Shown here: piece by piece, positions 1 through 5,599 of the stretch | Layout of the letters: each line of letters starts with the position of its first letter | How positions within the stretch are numbered: the first letter of the stretch is position 1 | Assembly: GCF_002498065.1 (NCBI RefSeq) | Contig: NZ_DAFZ01000119.1 | Coordinates: forward strand, 1 to 9,548 | Source of the DNA: Methanoculleus sp. UBA208 | GTDB taxonomy: Archaea; Halobacteriota; Methanomicrobia; Methanomicrobiales; Methanoculleaceae | Direction of reading: 5' to 3' | DNA: 9,548 bases | Translations under genes and position numbers: made by a program | Notes under the pieces: generated by a model | What the model was told of the DNA's origin: nothing | Databases searched by the model: none | The model's input: the letters and a program-made list of their open reading frames with translations, nothing else

Positions 1-4
1 CGAG

Positions 5-47
5 TTGCGACGGGTCGTAAGAGCCGGAGCTCGAGCACCGGAGGTGC
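5..47. repeat. Three tandem short stem-loops
   Basis: Three inverted repeats lie almost end to end. Bases 5-10 pair with 15-20 (one G-T wobble). GAGC at 21-24 pairs with GCTC at 29-32. GCACC at 35-39 pairs with GGTGC at 43-47. The last two share the hexamer CCGGAG across their apex (24-29 and 38-43). No T-tract follows, so this is not a typical terminator. It could be an interspersed palindromic element or the tail of an upstream transcript; the window starts too close to it to tell. Confidence 0.45.
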
Positions 48-114
48 GAACGAAACGCCCCCGGGAAACCTTCATAACCCGGACGTTCCCAGTATCTGCA
101 TGGATCCGTTCACG

Positions 115-135
115 GCCCCGGGCCTTTTCCGGGGC
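115..135. repeat. Perfect 7-bp G/C hairpin upstream of the MBL gene
   Basis: GCCCCGG at 115-121 is perfectly complementary to CCGGGGC at 129-135, with a 7-nt loop containing four T. All pairs are G/C, so it should be stable in RNA. No U-run follows in either direction. It lies about 60 nt before the MBL start codon. It may be a 3' stabiliser of an upstream transcript or part of this gene's leader; the sequence does not decide. Confidence 0.4.
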
Positions 136-197
136 GAGGTCTCCGCCGCCGTTGTGCCGGCCGCCTCCCGGACCCTCCTTTGGGGTGAACGTTGCAG

Positions 198-1037
198 ATG
201 AGGCTGACGGTCCTCGTGGATAACGCCACCCTCACCGACCGCTACTTCCTCGCGGAACCCGGGCTCTCGATCTACCTCGAAGACGGGGAAACCCGCGTCC
301 TCTTCGATGCCGGCTATTCGGGCATCCTCGTCTCCAACGCCCGGAAGATGGGGATCGACCTCCTCCGCGTCGAAGAGATTGTTATCTCCCACGGACACCT
401 CGACCACACCTGGGGCCTCGATGCTCTCGTCCGGCTCCATACCGAGGCAATTCTTGAGGGGCGCGAGCGGGTCGAGCCCACGTTTATCGCCCATCCCGAT
501 GCGTTCCTCACCCGGAGCTGCGACGGCGTCGGGGAGATCGGGTGCCACCTCTCGGTCGAGGAACTCTTCCGGCACGGGAAGGTCCTCCTCACCGCGGCCC
601 CCCTCTGGCTGACGGAGAACCTGGTCTTCCTCGGCGAGATTGAGCGGCGGTTCGAGTTCGAGCAGGCACCCTCGTGCGGCTACATCTACACCCCCGACGG
701 CATCCGGGACGACACCGTCGCCGACGACACCGCGCTTGCCTGCAAGACCGCGGAGGGGCTCGTCGTCATAACCGGCTGCTCGCATGCGGGCATCTGCTCG
801 ATCGTCGAGCAGGCGCGCGAGATCTGTGACGAGGACCGGGTCGCGGACGTCATCGGCGGGTTCCACCTCCTCGATGCGCCGCAGGAACAGATGCAGGGCA
901 TCCTCGACTATTTTACGGAGGTGCGGCCGGCGGCGCTCCACCCCTGCCACTGCACCGACCTTGCGGCAAAGATTGCTCTTGCAAAAGTAGCGGACGTCCG
1001 GGAGACTGGCGTCGGGTTGACCCTCGAGTACGGGTAG
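198..1037 (+). CDS. Metallo-beta-lactamase-fold hydrolase, COG1237 (methanopterin-synthase-like) type
   Basis: This 279-residue metal-dependent hydrolase has the metallo-beta-lactamase fold. The metal motif HxHxDH is complete (H65, H67, D69, H70 in HGHLDH), and further candidate ligands follow: H196 in TGCSHAGI, H223 in GGFHLL, and H248/H251 near the C-terminus. DD at 176-177 followed by the GLVVITGCSHAGI block is typical of the COG1237 branch. That branch includes the archaeal ribofuranosylaminobenzene 5'-phosphate-dependent dihydropterin synthase of methanopterin synthesis (MJ0301 type). Whether this copy makes methanopterin is inference, since the family has many paralogues of unknown substrate. 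There is no signal peptide, so it should be cytosolic. I chose ATG 198 because GGTGA (184-188) lies 9 nt upstream; an in-frame TTG at 192 would sit too close to it. It converges with the M1 peptidase with one base between stops. Confidence 0.9.
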   Translation: MRLTVLVDNATLTDRYFLAEPGLSIYLEDGETRVLFDAGYSGILVSNARKMGIDLLRVEEIVISHGHLDHTWGLDALVRLHTEAILEGRERVEPTFIAHPDAFLTRSCDGVGEIGCHLSVEELFRHGKVLLTAAPLWLTENLVFLGEIERRFEFEQAPSCGYIYTPDGIRDDTVADDTALACKTAEGLVVITGCSHAGICSIVEQAREICDEDRVADVIGGFHLLDAPQEQMQGILDYFTEVRPAALHPCHCTDLAAKIALAKVADVRETGVGLTLEYG

Positions 1038-1038
1038 A

Positions 1039-3897
1039 TCAGGGGGCTGGTTCCCGGAGCCCCGGGATCTCCCCGTGCTCCTCCTCGTAGGCGCGGACGG
1101 CCTCCGGGGCACCGAGAAGGAAACGGCGGGCGTTGTTGTAGACGGCAGGGTGTGCGCCCGCATCGAGGGAGGCAAGGAGGTCCGCGAGCACCGCGACGGC
1201 CGGCACCCGGCGGCGGGACTCCATCCCGTCGATGAACGCGAACGCATCCAGAGCCCGGACGGTGCTGTACTCGTTGACCGGGGCGAGCCGCCGGAGCACC
1301 TCCGCGAGGTAAGCCCGCCCTTCTTCGGTCTCGAGCGACCGCTTCCTGTTCAGCGCGAATCTCCCATACAGCGCCCGCTGCTGATCGGCCTGCTCTATTG
1401 CAAAGGCGGGCGAGGATTCGATCCGCTGCAGGATGGGAACGAGGTCTTCGCAGTCGCTCCCGGCGACGGTGCCGAGGAAGGATTCCCACGCGACGGGGCT
1501 TTTCGCTGAAACGGCCGCGAACGCTTCAAGGATCTCCAGCCGCTCCGGAGCGCCGCTCTCAAGGATCAGCGAAAACGCGGCGAGGCGGTCGGTTGCGGCC
1601 GCCGCCTCCCGGAACTGGCGGAAAAGCAGCCGGTGGACCTCGAGGGTGTCGAGGGTGGCGAGGATCGCGAGGCAGGCGTTCTTGCGCTGCCGGTTCCTGA
1701 TCGCCGCCGCCTCTTCTTCCAGGGAGCCCGGCCCGCCGGGAGCGCTCGCCGCCGCCTGTTGGTAGACGCGAAGGAGGGTGTCGCGGTTCCGTCTGGCGAC
1801 GGCGGCAAGAATCGTTTTCCGGGCATCGTAGAGCGCCCGGTAGTGGTGGGCGAACCGCTCGTCGTCGACCGAGGCGAAGACGGTCAGGAACTGCCCGCCC
1901 GCCTCCTCCATGAGGGAGTCGTCGGCGAGAAGGGCGGTGCAGAGGTCGGCGAACCGGCCGGAGACCGCCGCGTGCGGGTCCTCGAGAAGCCGGAGCATCT
2001 CCCGCTCGGCGAGTGCGAGGAACGCGGTGAACCGGCCGACGATATCGGTGTCCTTCAGGACCTGGAGGTAGAGTTCGTCCTCCGGCGGCCGGTATGCCGT
2101 CTTCCCGTAGAAGGAGTAGCCGCGGTTGAGCGAGAGGAACGCGGGCGGATCGACGCCGTCGATGACGATCTCCCCTGCCTCGTCCGCGATCCTGGCGGTC
2201 GTATCCACGATATCCCGGCCTTCGGCGTCGACGAGCGCGAACCGGAACGGGAACTCCCGGAGACGGCCGCCGGGCGAGCGGCTCTGCTGGTAGGCGAGGG
2301 TGAACCGCCGCTCGCCCGGGTCGTACGCGGGGGTCACGGTGAGGACCGGGTACTCCTCCTCCTTCAGCCAGACCGCCGCCATCCCCGAGAAGTCCATGCC
2401 TGAGGTCTCCTCCATGCAGCGGATCCAGTCGTCGCGGGAGGCGTTCGCGTGCCGGAACCGGTCGTGGTAGCGGCCGAGTCCTTGGGCAAACATCTCCTTC
2501 CCCATCAGCGTCTCAAGCATCCTGACGAACTCGGGGGCTTTCACGTAGGTGACGCCCGTGATGAGGTCGTTCGGGTCATTAAAGCCGTCCGGCTCGATCG
2601 GCATCGAGCCCGCGCCGCGGTCGAGGGCGAGCGTCCCGGCCGCAGGATCGAGGAGTTCGAGCACGGTCTTGAGGCGGGAGTAAGCCTCCCCGAAGAGGTA
2701 GGCGTGGTACTGGTTCTCGACGTGGACCGTCACCGCTTCGTTCAACCAGATCTCGAACGGGCTCCTCCCCGTCACCTCGGAGCCGTTCTCGTTGTGGTAG
2801 TACTCGTGGACCTTCACCCGGATCATGTACTCGAATGCCGGGTCGGTCGTGTCCGGGCCGGGCATGATCCGGTTTGCGGCAATCGTCGTGTTCCCGACGT
2901 TCTCCATCCCGCCGAAGTCGGAGTTCTGCATGGCGATCTCCCGGTAGATCGCTCCTGTGTAGGCGTAGCCCGGTGTTATGGTCGAAATAAGTTTTTTAAG
3001 CGTCTTTCTGGACTCTTCAAGTTTCGAGAGGTCCCCGGAGCGTTTCGCCTCGTCCCGCACCCGTGTCAGGCGCCAGATCTCCTGCCGGGTCTCGCGGTCG
3101 CGGTACTGTGCGGGGCCGGTGAAGAGGTGGACCCACATCACCGCGTCCGCGAGGATGTCGAGCGCACGTTCCGCCGCCGCCGCATCAGAGCCGGGTTTTG
3201 CGAGGAGTTCGAGTGAGAACGTCCGCCCGTCGGGGTACTCGAACTCCCGCCGGCAGGTGTCGTAGCACCCCACCCCGAGGAAGAAGAGGTAGGGAGCCAT
3301 CGGGGTTCTCGTATTCTCGTACTCCTGGACGGAGCGGCCGAGTCCCAGGTAGTACCGCGGTCCCGCGGGGTCGCCGTTCGATATGATGTTCGTGTAGCCG
3401 TCGTCCGCGACGATCGCCGTCGTGTAGGTGCACTTCGCGGTCATGTCGTCGAGGCATGGGACCAGCCGCTGGAACCCCCACTGCTGGCACTGGGTGATCT
3501 GGGTTGGCGGCCCGCCGGGAGAGACCCCGTCGTAGTAGAGGCCTTCGAGGACGTGGCTGCTCGGCCGGCAGATCGTCTCGGTATCGAGGGTGAACCGGGT
3601 CCGGGACGGGACGGGAGGGTCGAATGCGACGGTGAGGAGTGCGGCGCCCTTATCGTAGGTGTAGGTGACGGCATATCCGGCGCACGCGACGCGGAGGACG
3701 TCGAGATCCCGGGCGTTCAGGGCGAGGGACGCAAGCGGCGCGTCGAGTGTCTCGGCGGTGAGGGCGGAGACGACCCGGGTGTGGCCGTCGTAGACGTCGA
3801 AGGCGAGGTCCATGTGGACGACCCGCACGGGGAGCGCCCCGAAGTCCTCCGGGTAGTAGCGAAAGAGCCTCCCCCGCCCCTTCTCTTCCCCCGTCAA
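1039..3897 (-). CDS. M1 family metallopeptidase, PepN-like aminopeptidase
   Basis: This is a 952-residue zinc aminopeptidase, expected to remove N-terminal residues from peptides in the cytosol. An N-terminal beta domain (about 20-220) precedes the catalytic domain. That domain has the exopeptidase motif GGMEN (329-333), the zinc site HEYYH (364-368) with the third ligand E387 exactly 18 residues on, and the likely catalytic tyrosine Y451 in TYVKAPEF. A PepN-like Ig domain (about 516-600) and a long helical C-terminal domain follow. About 45-50 charged residues (roughly 263-310) are inserted before GGMEN relative to E. coli PepN. I prefer the TTG start at 3897, which overlaps the TGA of the upstream HEAT gene; it keeps the FRYYPEDFG segment, which I think is conserved. 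ATG at 3813 (924 residues) is the alternative. The frame stays open upstream to 4293, but that part reads as arginine-rich noise inside the HEAT gene. No separate promoter is seen. Confidence 0.92.
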   Translation of the reverse strand: MTGEEKGRGRLFRYYPEDFGALPVRVVHMDLAFDVYDGHTRVVSALTAETLDAPLASLALNARDLDVLRVACAGYAVTYTYDKGAALLTVAFDPPVPSRTRFTLDTETICRPSSHVLEGLYYDGVSPGGPPTQITQCQQWGFQRLVPCLDDMTAKCTYTTAIVADDGYTNIISNGDPAGPRYYLGLGRSVQEYENTRTPMAPYLFFLGVGCYDTCRREFEYPDGRTFSLELLAKPGSDAAAAERALDILADAVMWVHLFTGPAQYRDRETRQEIWRLTRVRDEAKRSGDLSKLEESRKTLKKLISTITPGYAYTGAIYREIAMQNSDFGGMENVGNTTIAANRIMPGPDTTDPAFEYMIRVKVHEYYHNENGSEVTGRSPFEIWLNEAVTVHVENQYHAYLFGEAYSRLKTVLELLDPAAGTLALDRGAGSMPIEPDGFNDPNDLITGVTYVKAPEFVRMLETLMGKEMFAQGLGRYHDRFRHANASRDDWIRCMEETSGMDFSGMAAVWLKEEEYPVLTVTPAYDPGERRFTLAYQQSRSPGGRLREFPFRFALVDAEGRDIVDTTARIADEAGEIVIDGVDPPAFLSLNRGYSFYGKTAYRPPEDELYLQVLKDTDIVGRFTAFLALAEREMLRLLEDPHAAVSGRFADLCTALLADDSLMEEAGGQFLTVFASVDDERFAHHYRALYDARKTILAAVARRNRDTLLRVYQQAAASAPGGPGSLEEEAAAIRNRQRKNACLAILATLDTLEVHRLLFRQFREAAAATDRLAAFSLILESGAPERLEILEAFAAVSAKSPVAWESFLGTVAGSDCEDLVPILQRIESSPAFAIEQADQQRALYGRFALNRKRSLETEEGRAYLAEVLRRLAPVNEYSTVRALDAFAFIDGMESRRRVPAVAVLADLLASLDAGAHPAVYNNARRFLLGAPEAVRAYEEEHGEIPGLREPAP

Positions 3898-4424
3898 AGG
3901 TCCGCCTCGCCGGTGATCTCGCGGAGCGCACGGCGGATCGCCGTCCGGACTTCGGGCTCCTCCTCGCCCTCGAGCGCGGCGGTGAGGGCGCTTGCCGCCT
4001 GCGGGTCGCGCAGTTTCCCGAGTGCATCGGCGGCGGCCGTCCTGACGTCCTTCTTTTTGTCCGCGAGAAGGGGGAGGATCGGCTCGACCGCGCGGGTGTC
4101 GCCGAGCTCGCCGAGCGACCAGGCGGCACCGCGCCGCACCCACCGGTCGCGATCGGCGAGGAGGGGCAGCAGCGGCTCGACGGCCCGCGCGTCGCGGAGT
4201 TTCCCGAGCGCCTGCGCGGCGACCCAGCGGACTTCGTTCTCGCGGTCGGCGAGAGCGGCGATCAGCGGCTCGACCGCCCGCGGATCGGCGCACCCCCCGA
4301 GTGCCTCGGCCGCCCGCAGCCGGTAGGGGGTGCTCTCATCCGAGAGCTGCTCGATGTACTTGCCGATGTACTCCTCGCGCCGCTTCTCTCTGTCCTCCAT
4401 AAGGCGTTTTACCGAGCGTTCCAT
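3894..4424 (-). CDS. HEAT-repeat (PBS-lyase-type) protein
   Basis: This 176-residue protein is built mainly of HEAT repeats of the PBS-lyase class (COG1413). The block A-A-x-A/S-L-G recurs at residues 38-43, 69-74, 100-105 and 131-136, a strict 31-residue period, each followed by DxxAVEPL-type and AD-x-VR helices. A charged helical segment (1-35) precedes the repeats. Such solenoids usually bind proteins, and I see no catalytic residues. The start is well supported: GGAGGG (4436-4431) lies 6 nt before the ATG, and a TATA element lies about 48 nt upstream. The stop overlaps the TTG start of the M1 peptidase as TTGA, so the two are probably cotranscribed and translationally coupled. A role as scaffold or substrate adaptor for the peptidase is inference. 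Some M1 peptidases elsewhere carry HEAT repeats within the same chain, which makes the pairing plausible. Confidence 0.9.
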   Translation of the reverse strand: MERSVKRLMEDREKRREEYIGKYIEQLSDESTPYRLRAAEALGGCADPRAVEPLIAALADRENEVRWVAAQALGKLRDARAVEPLLPLLADRDRWVRRGAAWSLGELGDTRAVEPILPLLADKKKDVRTAAADALGKLRDPQAASALTAALEGEEEPEVRTAIRRALREITGEADL

Positions 4425-4430
4425 CTCAAT

Positions 4431-4436
4431 CCCTCC
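4431..4436 (-). promoter_or_regulatory. Shine-Dalgarno site of the HEAT-repeat gene
   Basis: On the minus strand GGAGGG lies 6 nt before the ATG at 4424. It is among the clearest ribosome binding sites in the window and fixes the start of the HEAT-repeat gene. It contrasts with the three leaderless-looking genes nearby. Confidence 0.75.
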
Positions 4437-4466
4437 AGGTTATCGCCGCACACCAGATGTCGTTTG

Positions 4467-4476
4467 CGGTATATAG
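4467..4476 (-). promoter_or_regulatory. TATA box for the HEAT/M1 peptidase operon
   Basis: CTATATACCG on the minus strand centres at about 4472. The usual archaeal spacing of 26-27 nt puts the transcription start near 4446, giving a leader of about 22 nt that just holds the Shine-Dalgarno site. The same ten bases form the TATA region of the neighbouring unknown gene (4908-4917). Confidence 0.65.
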
Positions 4477-4483
4477 CACCTGG

Positions 4484-4534
4484 CACGGCACCCCTCCGTG
4501 TTGCAGGTGTCGGATTCGCCGTCGCGCGCAACGG
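4484..4534. repeat. Two small inverted repeats between the unknown gene and the HEAT operon promoter
   Basis: Directly after the stop codon of the unknown gene, bases 4519-4534 form a near-perfect palindrome (CCGTCG and CAACGG arms, one G-T wobble, 4-nt loop). CACGG at 4484-4488 pairs with CCGTG at 4496-4500 across a 7-nt loop. They may mark the 3' end of the upstream minus-strand transcript. No T-rich stretch accompanies them, so a terminator call would be weak. Confidence 0.35.
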
Positions 4535-4888
4535 TTACGCCGTCTCCTCTTCTTCTTCACCGACAACGTCGAACGCGACGATCCTGTAGCTGTAATATCG
4601 CCCGTCCGGGGCAGTGAAGGAGAGGAAGACCATCAGCCCGCGCTCGTCCGAGATCCAGAGTTCGGCGTCGTCGTCGACGGTGTGACAGTCGAAGCCGAAC
4701 CTGATGAGAGCCTCCTCGATGGCGCTGTCGGCCTCCATATCCTGGACCATCTCAAACGTCGCGGCCAGAGGATACTCCCGCTCCTCGAGCGCAGATACCT
4801 GAAGCCTTGCCTGCTTCTCCGCGAGGAGGAGATTATCCAGGGTCGCCATGATCTCCTGCGCGACCAGATCCACCTCTTCCAGCCCCAT
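4535..4888 (-). CDS. Conserved-looking acidic protein of unknown function
   Basis: I do not recognise this 117-residue protein. The first 60 residues are charged and leucine/alanine-rich and probably form one or two helices, possibly a coiled coil (about 5-50). Residues 70-112 look beta-rich, with alternating hydrophobics around ELWISDERG and YYSYRIVAFDVV, and the tail is a run of glutamates. It is strongly acidic, with one cysteine and no membrane segment or signal peptide, so it should be cytosolic. Coding is supported by a clear TATA box exactly 26 nt upstream of the ATG, a sensible composition and codon use matching its neighbours. No Shine-Dalgarno site is visible, in keeping with a leaderless mRNA. 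It is divergent from the GTPase across 183 nt. A helix-plus-sheet partner protein for the GTPase is conceivable but only a guess. Confidence 0.75.
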   Translation of the reverse strand: MGLEEVDLVAQEIMATLDNLLLAEKQARLQVSALEEREYPLAATFEMVQDMEADSAIEEALIRFGFDCHTVDDDAELWISDERGLMVFLSFTAPDGRYYSYRIVAFDVVGEEEEETA

Positions 4889-4907
4889 ATCCGTACCTTT
4901 GACCTGT

Positions 4908-4917
4908 CGGTATATAG
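4908..4917 (-). promoter_or_regulatory. TATA box for the unknown acidic protein gene (leaderless)
   Basis: CTATATACCG on the minus strand centres at about 4914, 26 nt from the A of the ATG at 4888. Archaeal spacing therefore places the transcription start at or next to the start codon, predicting a leaderless message. No Shine-Dalgarno site is needed and none is seen. Confidence 0.65.
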
Positions 4918-5042
4918 TTCAGGAAGTCCCGCCGCGGCACAGTGAACCAATCCCTTCCCCCGCCACGATCCCGGAAAAATTATTTCCCAAACATGGCCGG
5001 GTACGTCTCCATCCTCGCCACGGCGTCGCCATAACGAAACCC

Positions 5043-5047
5043 TAAAA
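5043..5047 (+). promoter_or_regulatory. TATA-like element for the GTPase gene (leaderless)
   Basis: TAAAA at 5043-5047 follows a purine-rich CGAAA that resembles a BRE. Its centre is 27 nt from the ATG at 5072, so transcription would start at the start codon. The match to the archaeal consensus is moderate. Confidence 0.45.
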
Positions 5048-5071
5048 CATCCTGGTGCCGATAGAAGGCTG

Positions 5072-5557
5072 ATGGCAGAAGGCAGGCTCAAGATTGTCGT
5101 ATTCGGCTCCTTCAATGCAGGAAAGTCCAGTTTTATCCAGGCGCTCGACCCCCGCAGCCGCCACATCGAAGCAACCTCGAAAGAGGGTCCCACGACCGTT
5201 GCGTTCGATTTCGGCAGGCTCCAGGTGGGAGACCAGGCGGTCTACCTCTTCGGGACGCCGGGGCAGGAACGGTTCGAGTTTGTCCGGCAGATCCTCTCGC
5301 GGGGGATGGACGGCGCGATCATCGTCGTGGACGCCACCACGGGAGTGGACGCGATGACCCGGCACCTCTACGGCCAGTTGAAGGCCCTCCAGGTGCCGCT
5401 CGCGTTCGTGGCGAACAAGTGCGACAGTCCGGGTGCGGTGCCCGAGGCTGTCTGCCGGGATCTCCCCGGAGAGGTGGTGCATCCCATCTCCGCGCGGAAC
5501 GGCGATAACGTCCATGCGGCACTCGATGCCTTCGTGGCAACCCTGGCCGCCCGGTAG
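5072..5557 (+). CDS. Small Ras-like GTPase (COG2229/MglA type)
   Basis: This 161-residue single-domain GTPase has all the nucleotide motifs: P-loop GSFNAGKSS (12-20), the switch I threonines T41/T42, G3 FGTPGQERF (60-68), G4 NKCD (115-118) and G5 SAR (140-142). The LFGTPGQ form of G3, where Ras has DTAGQ, is typical of the prokaryotic COG2229 group that includes actinobacterial conservon GTPases and relatives of MglA. Such proteins cycle between GTP and GDP forms and control polarity, motility or signalling; the target here is unknown. There is no lipidation motif or membrane segment, so it is cytosolic. The nearest Shine-Dalgarno-like sequence (GAAGG) is only 3 nt from the ATG, which fits leaderless initiation. 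A HEAT-like gene follows 42 nt downstream and could encode an effector or regulator. No roadblock/LC7 protein, the usual partner of such GTPases, is encoded in the window. Confidence 0.93.
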   Translation: MAEGRLKIVVFGSFNAGKSSFIQALDPRSRHIEATSKEGPTTVAFDFGRLQVGDQAVYLFGTPGQERFEFVRQILSRGMDGAIIVVDATTGVDAMTRHLYGQLKALQVPLAFVANKCDSPGAVPEAVCRDLPGEVVHPISARNGDNVHAALDAFVATLAAR

Positions 5558-5563
5558 CGATCA

Positions 5564-5569
5564 TTTTTA
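5564..5569 (+). promoter_or_regulatory. TATA-like element for the HEAT-like gene
   Basis: TTTTTA at 5564-5569 lies about 33 nt before the ATG at 5600, predicting a leader of only about 6 nt. The following sequence is pyrimidine-rich with no Shine-Dalgarno site. The T-run falls just after the stop codon of the GTPase gene and might equally act as a weak U-rich terminator for it. Confidence 0.4.
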
Positions 5570-5599
5570 CTGCCTGCGGGTCGTTCTTCTCTGCACACA

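Larger units (their letters stand above)
1..197. other. Non-coding leader/intergenic region with compact hairpins
   Basis: No convincing gene lies here; the short open frames crossing it are arginine/proline-rich and lack recognisable domains. It holds three adjacent small inverted repeats at 5-47, a looser one at 61-82 (CCGGG and CCCGG with a 12-nt loop), and a perfect 7-bp G/C stem at 115-135. The sequence TTCATAA at 71-77 could be a weak TATA element for the downstream gene, but the match is poor. The stretch just before the downstream gene is C-rich and ends in a usable ribosome binding site. Confidence 0.6.
4889..5071. promoter_or_regulatory. Divergent intergenic region with AT-rich dyad
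   Basis: This 183-nt spacer separates the unknown acidic protein gene from the GTPase gene. Besides the two TATA elements listed separately, it holds an AT-rich dyad at 4973-4987 (GGAAA and TTTCC around AATTA), the most AT-rich stretch nearby. It could be an operator or a second TATA-like element. A 14-codon reading frame (ATG 4993 to TAA 5034) follows but has no support. Confidence 0.35.

Noticed and set aside
72..1247. Long minus-strand open frame opposite the MBL hydrolase gene
   Set aside because: It is a mirror of the MBL coding sequence, lacks a ribosome binding site, and runs into the end of the peptidase gene.
3898..4293. N-terminal extension of the M1 peptidase frame by 132 codons
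   Set aside because: The extension lies entirely inside the HEAT-repeat gene in another frame, is arginine/glycine-rich without domain features, and the HEAT protein has clear 31-residue repeats, a promoter and a ribosome binding site.
1633..4326. Long plus-strand open frames antisense to the M1 peptidase and HEAT genes (1633-2403, 2449-3216, 3553-4326)
   Set aside because: High GC suppresses stop codons; the translations are low-complexity and domain-free, while the opposite strand has complete catalytic motifs.
4993..5034. 14-codon mini-ORF upstream of the GTPase gene, possible leader peptide
   Set aside because: The predicted transcription start of the GTPase gene lies at its own start codon, downstream of this frame, and no ribosome binding site precedes it.
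5252..5278. Missing aspartate in the GTPase G3 motif (GTPGQ instead of DTAGQ)
   Set aside because: This form is a normal trait of the COG2229-type GTPase group, so it is not evidence of inactivation.
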